NCBI GenBank assembly: GCA_017545095.1
Contig: JAFYCU010000061.1
Coordinates: 1 to 10,282 of the forward strand
DNA: 10,282 nt
Source: Muribaculaceae bacterium
Lineage (GTDB): Bacteria > Bacteroidota > Bacteroidia > Bacteroidales > Muribaculaceae
Direction of reading: 5' to 3'
The notes under the pieces were generated by a model. It made no database searches and had not been told where the DNA came from. It was given only the letters and a program-made list of their open reading frames with translations. Made by a program: the position numbers and the translations under genes. How positions within the stretch are numbered: position 1 is the stretch's first letter; each line of letters opens with the position of its first letter. Shown here in pieces: positions 6,928 to 10,282 of this stretch.

Positions 6928-9045
6928 TTAATGCGTGAGCATGAGGTTGATGATCATGTTCACATCATCGATGTCGACGGCTCCGTCTTGGTTCACATCG
7001 GCTTGGGTGGTTTGGGCTGATTTGCCCAGAATGATGTTGATGATGATGTTCACATCGTCGATGTCCACCACTTTGTCGCCGTTCACGTCGCCCGTCACAT
7101 TGTTGAGCGGGTTGTATTTCTCATAGAACTTGGTCACGTCGGTGAGCGTGTATTTGCCTTGTCCGTTGAGTGAACCCAGTTGTACATACACGTCTTGCGT
7201 CACGCCGGTAAAGTCCACCGTTTGCGGCGTACCCTTGCTGTTGGTGAGCACGAAGCTGAACGAGTAATCCTCGTCGGGGATGTCGAAGGAGCGGTAGTAG
7301 AACAGTGCGTTGTTGATAGTGACGGTGTTGGTCATCTTGTCGCCTGGCCAGCTGCCTTGTGCCATGTTGCCATTGCCGTCGTAGGGCCAGATGTAAGCAT
7401 CGGTCCAGGTGCTCACGGTGCGGCTGGGGTCTTTGAAGTAGACGGTGGCGGTGTGCGGGGTGAAATCGTGCAGCTCAGGCAGGTCATAGACGCGTGTCTG
7501 CACGCCGCGCACGGTGCTGTTGATGAGCAGGCCCACCTTCAGCGTCATGGGCTCGCGCAGGCGCAGCACATATCCGCTGGCCACCTTGGTGCCATTGGTG
7601 GCTGTGGGCTCGCTGCCGTCGGTGGTGTACACCAGCTGTGCGTTGCTGCTCTGGCTCACCGCCGTCATGGTCACGTTCTGGGCCTTGGTGTAGTAGCCCG
7701 AAGCCTTGTCAATCCACGCGGTCTCGCAGTTGCGGCTCATGTAGTAGCGGTAGTGGTATCCATCCACCACCAATGTATAGGTTGAGCTGGGTGTGTAGCC
7801 GCTGGTCTTGCTGCCAACCACTGTCACTAATTTCTTGCTGCCAGAACCGGCGGTTTCGATGGCAAAGCAGTTATACACTTGGTTCAGGATGTTGTAGTTG
7901 CTGGTGTTGGTGATGCCCACGGCTTTGCGCACATCGATCAGCCCCTTGATGTCCTGCTTGCAGTCCTTCCAGTGGGGCAGGAACACGCATGGCGTGCCGG
8001 GCATACCCATCATGTAGGCGATGGCTGCCACTGTGTCGCGCTTGAGTGGGTCGGCGTTGTAGTTCTCCACATTGCCACGGTCCTCCACGTCGTGATTCTC
8101 GACAAATGTGACTGCATAGCGGCGGTACTTGCCGTTCTCCAGATAGTCGATGTTGCTGTTGTTGCTCACGATGGGCCAGTTCCAATCGCCGCCGTTGGGC
8201 TGGTTTAGGGCACTCATGTTGCCATTGTTGAAGGCGTTGCGCACGGTGTAGCGGAAGTCGAAGTCAAACACACCGCTCATCACTTGGCCGTTCACCTGCG
8301 TGCTGTTCATCCACCCAATCTCGTCGTGCGAGTTGGTCCAGTGTTCACCCACTGAGAAGGTGGGGTTGGCACTGGCGTTGTACTGTCCCAGAAAACTGCC
8401 CCAGAAACCGCGCACCATGTCGTAGCGGAAGCCCACATATCCCAGGTCGTTGAGCAGGAAGTTGAGGTAGGCTTTCACGGTTTTCTGCACATTGGCGCTC
8501 TTGTGGTCCAGGTCGCGGCAACCGCTCCAGTCCTCGCCGGTGTCGTAGTTGCTGCTCAGCGTGAAGCCGTTCTCGTTGGCCCAGGTGAGCGTGGCCCCGC
8601 CGTCATCGCCTCGGCACACGTCGGTCGAGAGCAGTTGGTAATCCACGCCGTTGTAGGTCTCCTTGGGGAAGGTGAGCCATCCGGTGAGGGCCTTGTGGTG
8701 GTTGATCACCACGTCGGCGATGCAGCCGGTGCCCTTGTTCTTGAGCGTGCTGATGAGCGAGCGCAGCTGTGCTTCGGTGCCAAAGGAGCTGCTTTGGTTG
8801 AAGAAATACAGCGGGTCGTAGCCCATCGACGAGCCGCCGCAGTTGCCGCTTTGCGGAAGCCACACAAGGTCGAAATACTGCGAGAGTTCATCGGCCTGGC
8901 TCTCGAGGTTGCCCCAGCGCGTGTCGGTAAAGGAGTTCCAGCGGAATCCTTGAAGCATCACGCCGCCATAGTTGGCTGGCCATCCCTGGGCCAGCAGCAG
9001 TGCCGGAGCCGTGAGGCTCAGCACGGTAGAGAGAATCTTTTTCAT
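6928..9045 (-). CDS. Secreted alpha-amylase (GH13) with starch-binding-like module and dockerin-like tail
   Basis: A complete 705-residue secreted glycoside hydrolase family 13 alpha-amylase expected to cut internal alpha-1,4 bonds in starch or glycogen. Residues 1-20 are a Sec signal peptide (MKKI, then a hydrophobic LSLTAPALLLAQ). No lipoprotein cysteine is seen. The four GH13 regions are present: DVVINH at 111-116; GFRYDMVRGF at 205-214 with nucleophile D209; VGEHW at 232-236 with acid/base E234; FVENHD at 314-319 with D319. The Gly-for-His swap at the end of region II, the LQGFRWNS start and MPGTPCVF at 348-355 resemble plant/archaeal-type amylases. Next come a chitobiase-type C-terminal domain (YTTDGSEP at 473-480), a starch-binding-like module near 533-625 (AYIWPYDGNG, SWPGDK) and two Ca-binding dockerin-like repeats at 651-705. 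It has its own promoter and terminator, so is probably monocistronic. Subfamily and CBM family are by recognition only. Confidence 0.93.
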   Translation of the reverse strand: MKKILSTVLSLTAPALLLAQGWPANYGGVMLQGFRWNSFTDTRWGNLESQADELSQYFDLVWLPQSGNCGGSSMGYDPLYFFNQSSSFGTEAQLRSLISTLKNKGTGCIADVVINHHKALTGWLTFPKETYNGVDYQLLSTDVCRGDDGGATLTWANENGFTLSSNYDTGEDWSGCRDLDHKSANVQKTVKAYLNFLLNDLGYVGFRYDMVRGFWGSFLGQYNASANPTFSVGEHWTNSHDEIGWMNSTQVNGQVMSGVFDFDFRYTVRNAFNNGNMSALNQPNGGDWNWPIVSNNSNIDYLENGKYRRYAVTFVENHDVEDRGNVENYNADPLKRDTVAAIAYMMGMPGTPCVFLPHWKDCKQDIKGLIDVRKAVGITNTSNYNILNQVYNCFAIETAGSGSKKLVTVVGSKTSGYTPSSTYTLVVDGYHYRYYMSRNCETAWIDKASGYYTKAQNVTMTAVSQSSNAQLVYTTDGSEPTATNGTKVASGYVLRLREPMTLKVGLLINSTVRGVQTRVYDLPELHDFTPHTATVYFKDPSRTVSTWTDAYIWPYDGNGNMAQGSWPGDKMTNTVTINNALFYYRSFDIPDEDYSFSFVLTNSKGTPQTVDFTGVTQDVYVQLGSLNGQGKYTLTDVTKFYEKYNPLNNVTGDVNGDKVVDIDDVNIIINIILGKSAQTTQADVNQDGAVDIDDVNMIINLMLTH
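6931..7095 (-). repeat. Dockerin-like duplicated Ca-binding segment of the amylase
   Basis: The last 55 residues of the amylase hold two copies of an EF-hand-like loop and helix: GDVNGDKVVDIDDVNIIINI and ADVNQDGAVDIDDVNMIINL. The spacing of Asp and Asn (D-x-N-x-D, then a later D-D) is that of type I dockerins. The tail is closely similar to the end of the neighbouring minus-strand gene, at protein level and in DNA (repeated GATGTTGATGAT-type stretches read on the plus strand). Confidence 0.85.
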
Positions 9046-9080
9046 TGTCTTATCTTGTTTTGGTTATAGTTTCCAACCTG

Positions 9081-9111
9081 CAAATTTACACAATAATGCG
9101 CAAAACGCAAA
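9081..9111 (-). promoter_or_regulatory. Bacteroidetes-type promoter of the amylase gene
   Basis: On the minus strand, TTTG (9111-9108) is followed after exactly 19 bases by TAAATTTG (9088-9081). This matches the Bacteroidetes primary sigma consensus TTTG (-33) and TAnnTTTG (-7) without mismatch. Transcription would start a few bases on, leaving a short A-rich leader of roughly 30 bases before the ATG at 9045. Confidence 0.8.
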
Positions 9112-9169
9112 ATAGGATGCGAATTTTTTAAGTAAACGAGCGTTTTGGGCTACAAGTAGGCGGTAGGAT

Positions 9170-9190
9170 GTCGCAAGGCTGCCTTGCGAC
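9170..9190. repeat. Perfect 21-bp palindrome upstream of the amylase promoter
   Basis: GTCGCAAGGC and GCCTTGCGAC are exact inverted repeats around a single T. The site is about 60 bases upstream of the -33 element of the amylase promoter. It could be an operator for a dimeric regulator or a dispersed repeat. There is no adjacent T-run on either strand, so a terminator is unlikely. Confidence 0.6.
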
Positions 9191-9253
9191 CTGAAGACGG
9201 ATTATGCTTTTGGGACATGGTTCTCGAGGTTTGGTTCGTGACGGCATAAACGA

Positions 9254-9286
9254 AGCCGTGGGCATCCTCGATGGATGCCCACGGCT
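9254..9286 (-). terminator. Probable terminator of the SusE/F-like gene (14-bp stem)
   Basis: Bases 9254-9267 and 9273-9286 pair perfectly around a five-base loop. On the minus strand the stem lies about 105 bases after the stop at 9391 and is followed by TCGTTTATG, a weak U-tract. On the plus strand GTTTCTT follows, also weak, but no plus-strand gene precedes it. Confidence 0.6.
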
Positions 9287-9390
9287 GTTTCTTGCCGGTT
9301 GGTTGCCTAGGTTATGCGCTATGCCGCCGGGTTACGGACTACGGTGTTTGGCGGCTGTGCACGGCCCGGCAATCAAGACCTTTTTCGGAT

Positions 9391-10282
9391 TTAGTCCTTG
9401 CCAAGCATGATGTTGATGATGGCGTTCATGTCGTCCACATCCACGTTGCCGTCGCCGGTCACGTCGCCTGCGGGGGTCTTATCGGCCTTGCCGAGCATCA
9501 TGTTGATGATCAGGTTCAGGTCGTCAACATCCACGTTGCCGCTGCCATCCACGTCACCCTTCACGCCTGCGCCCTTGCTGGCGAACTTGAAGGTGAGGTT
9601 CTCCTTGTCGAAGGTGATCACATAGTCGCCGTTGCCGGTGATCTTGTAGCTCTTGTTGCTCTCGCTGAGTTGGGTGGTGACCTCCTCATCGGGGTTGATC
9701 ACCTGGTCCTCGTCGGCGCTCTCGGGGCCGAAGCGGCGTGCGTTCACAGCGTCCCAGCTGCCAAAGTCATCGCTGAAGATGAACCACACATCACCATTGA
9801 TGGTGGCCTCGGCAGTGTAGACATTGCCAGTCTTGGTCATCTTCATCGGGTTGGCGGGATCCCAGTTGCCGAAGGGCTCGTTGCCGATGATGTACATGGC
9901 ATCCTCCTTCTCGGCCTCCTCCATGAACATCTCGCGTTCGTTGAGGTCGAGCTTGATGTTGTAGTAACCCGGGGCGATGGTGAACGAGAAGTTCGAATCG
10001 CCGTCGTTGCTCAGCGGCATGGCCTTGCCCAGCTCAACATAAGCCGAGGCGCTGTCGGCAGCTGCAAAGCGGTACTCAGCGATGCTGGCCCAGTTGCCGA
10101 GGGTGGTGGCCAGTGCGTGCGTGAAGCCGAAGTAGGCTGCGCTGTCGGTCACGTTAATCGTGGCGGTGAAGATGTTGTTGGCAATCGAGTCCATCTTCAC
10201 ACCATCGCTGGGCTCCCAGCCCTTGCCGTTGACCTGGCCCAGGATAAAGATGCCACCGGGCGTGGGGGGAATCTCGGGATCC
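9391..10282 (-). CDS. SusE/SusF-like carbohydrate-binding-type protein with dockerin-like tail, 5'-partial
   Basis: The visible 296 residues are the C-terminal part of a longer protein; the frame stays open to the right edge, upstream of the GTG at 10200, so no true start is in the window. Counting from the edge, two related domains are seen. One begins FILGQVNGKGWEPSDGVKM (residues 11-29) and the other YIIGNEPFGNWDPANPMKM (about 130-148). Each continues into an alternating strand pattern (NIFTATI, NVYTAEATI). The (Y/F)I(I/L)G...GWxP pattern is typical of the beta-sandwich starch-binding domains of SusE/SusF-type outer-membrane proteins. That assignment is by resemblance and the ligand is unknown. 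Residues 242-296 form two dockerin-like Ca-binding repeats (GDVDGSGNVDVDDLN and GDVTGDGNVDVDDMN). Neighbourhood with a secreted amylase supports a role in starch or glycan binding outside the cell. Signal peptide or lipobox would lie outside the window. Confidence 0.75.
   Translation of the reverse strand, partial: DPEIPPTPGGIFILGQVNGKGWEPSDGVKMDSIANNIFTATINVTDSAAYFGFTHALATTLGNWASIAEYRFAAADSASAYVELGKAMPLSNDGDSNFSFTIAPGYYNIKLDLNEREMFMEEAEKEDAMYIIGNEPFGNWDPANPMKMTKTGNVYTAEATINGDVWFIFSDDFGSWDAVNARRFGPESADEDQVINPDEEVTTQLSESNKSYKITGNGDYVITFDKENLTFKFASKGAGVKGDVDGSGNVDVDDLNLIINMMLGKADKTPAGDVTGDGNVDVDDMNAIINIMLGKD
9394..9558 (-). repeat. Dockerin-like duplicated Ca-binding segment of the SusE/F-like gene
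   Basis: The last 55 residues carry two repeats, GDVDGSGNVDVDDLNLIINM and GDVTGDGNVDVDDMNAIINI, with the D-x-(D/T)-x-(S/D)/N and DD pattern of dockerin-like calcium loops. Both end in MLGK, as does the first repeat of the amylase tail (ILGK), which suggests a shared origin of the two tails. Confidence 0.85.

Larger units (their letters stand above)
9046..9390. other. 345-base intergenic region between the two minus-strand genes
   Basis: No convincing gene is present. From the amylase side it holds a short A-rich leader, the promoter (9081-9111), an AT-rich stretch (9121-9134) that may act as an upstream element, a 21-bp palindrome (9170-9190), a hairpin (9254-9286) and about 100 GC-rich bases without a recognised signal up to the stop of the next gene. 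The promoter and probable terminator together suggest that the two minus-strand genes are transcribed separately. Confidence 0.7.

Noticed and set aside
7180..9069. Plus-strand frames across the amylase gene (for example 7180-7785, 8503-9069)
   Set aside because: Antisense shadows of a well-supported GH13 gene, with Val/Ala/Gly-rich translations and no domain.
9204..9410. 68-residue plus-strand frame in the intergenic region
   Set aside because: It runs through the hairpin at 9254-9286 and into the end of the opposite gene, with no ribosome site and no recognisable content.
10277..10282. BamHI site GGATCC exactly at the window end
   Set aside because: A clone boundary is possible, but GGATCC also occurs inside the window (near 4767 and 9859), so a single edge site is weak evidence.

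Overview
The window looks like a chromosomal piece of a gut-type Bacteroidales bacterium, most likely Prevotellaceae or Muribaculaceae; genus cannot be fixed from the sequence. Supporting signs are an exact Bacteroidetes-type promoter (TTTG, 19 bases, TAAATTTG) before the amylase gene, few Shine-Dalgarno sequences, an AAA-ATPase-like/PD-(D/E)XK protein of the type that is multicopy in Bacteroidales, and secreted carbohydrate-active proteins that end in dockerin-like repeats. No tRNA, rRNA, CRISPR array or insertion sequence was seen.

Left part, plus strand (1-6839): the C-terminal part of an AAA-ATPase-like protein with a PD-(D/E)XK nuclease domain (cut by the window edge), then four closely packed genes that probably form an operon. 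These are a 952-residue SNF2-family helicase with an SNF2-associated N-terminal region, a 613-residue protein of unknown family 10 bases downstream, a small protein with a YPQQ-repeat glutamine/proline-rich middle and a hydrophobic C-terminal tail, and a 124-residue TerB-like protein whose possible starts overlap or closely follow the previous stop. The SNF2, unknown, low-complexity and TerB-like combination is the part of the window most likely to be an undescribed functional unit. Its role is not evident from sequence alone.

Right part, minus strand (6928-10282): a perfect 15-bp hairpin separates the convergent transcription units. Beyond it lies a secreted alpha-amylase with an intact GH13 catalytic set resembling the plant/archaeal type, a chitobiase-like C-terminal domain, a starch-binding-like module and a two-repeat dockerin-like tail. 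A 345-base intergenic region follows, with the amylase promoter, a 21-bp palindrome and a hairpin that probably terminates the next gene. The last gene, open at the right edge, encodes two copies of a SusE/SusF-like carbohydrate-binding-type domain and another dockerin-like tail. These two genes fit extracellular starch or glycan capture and breakdown. The shared tails suggest a common surface or secretion-related role, but no cohesin partner is visible here.
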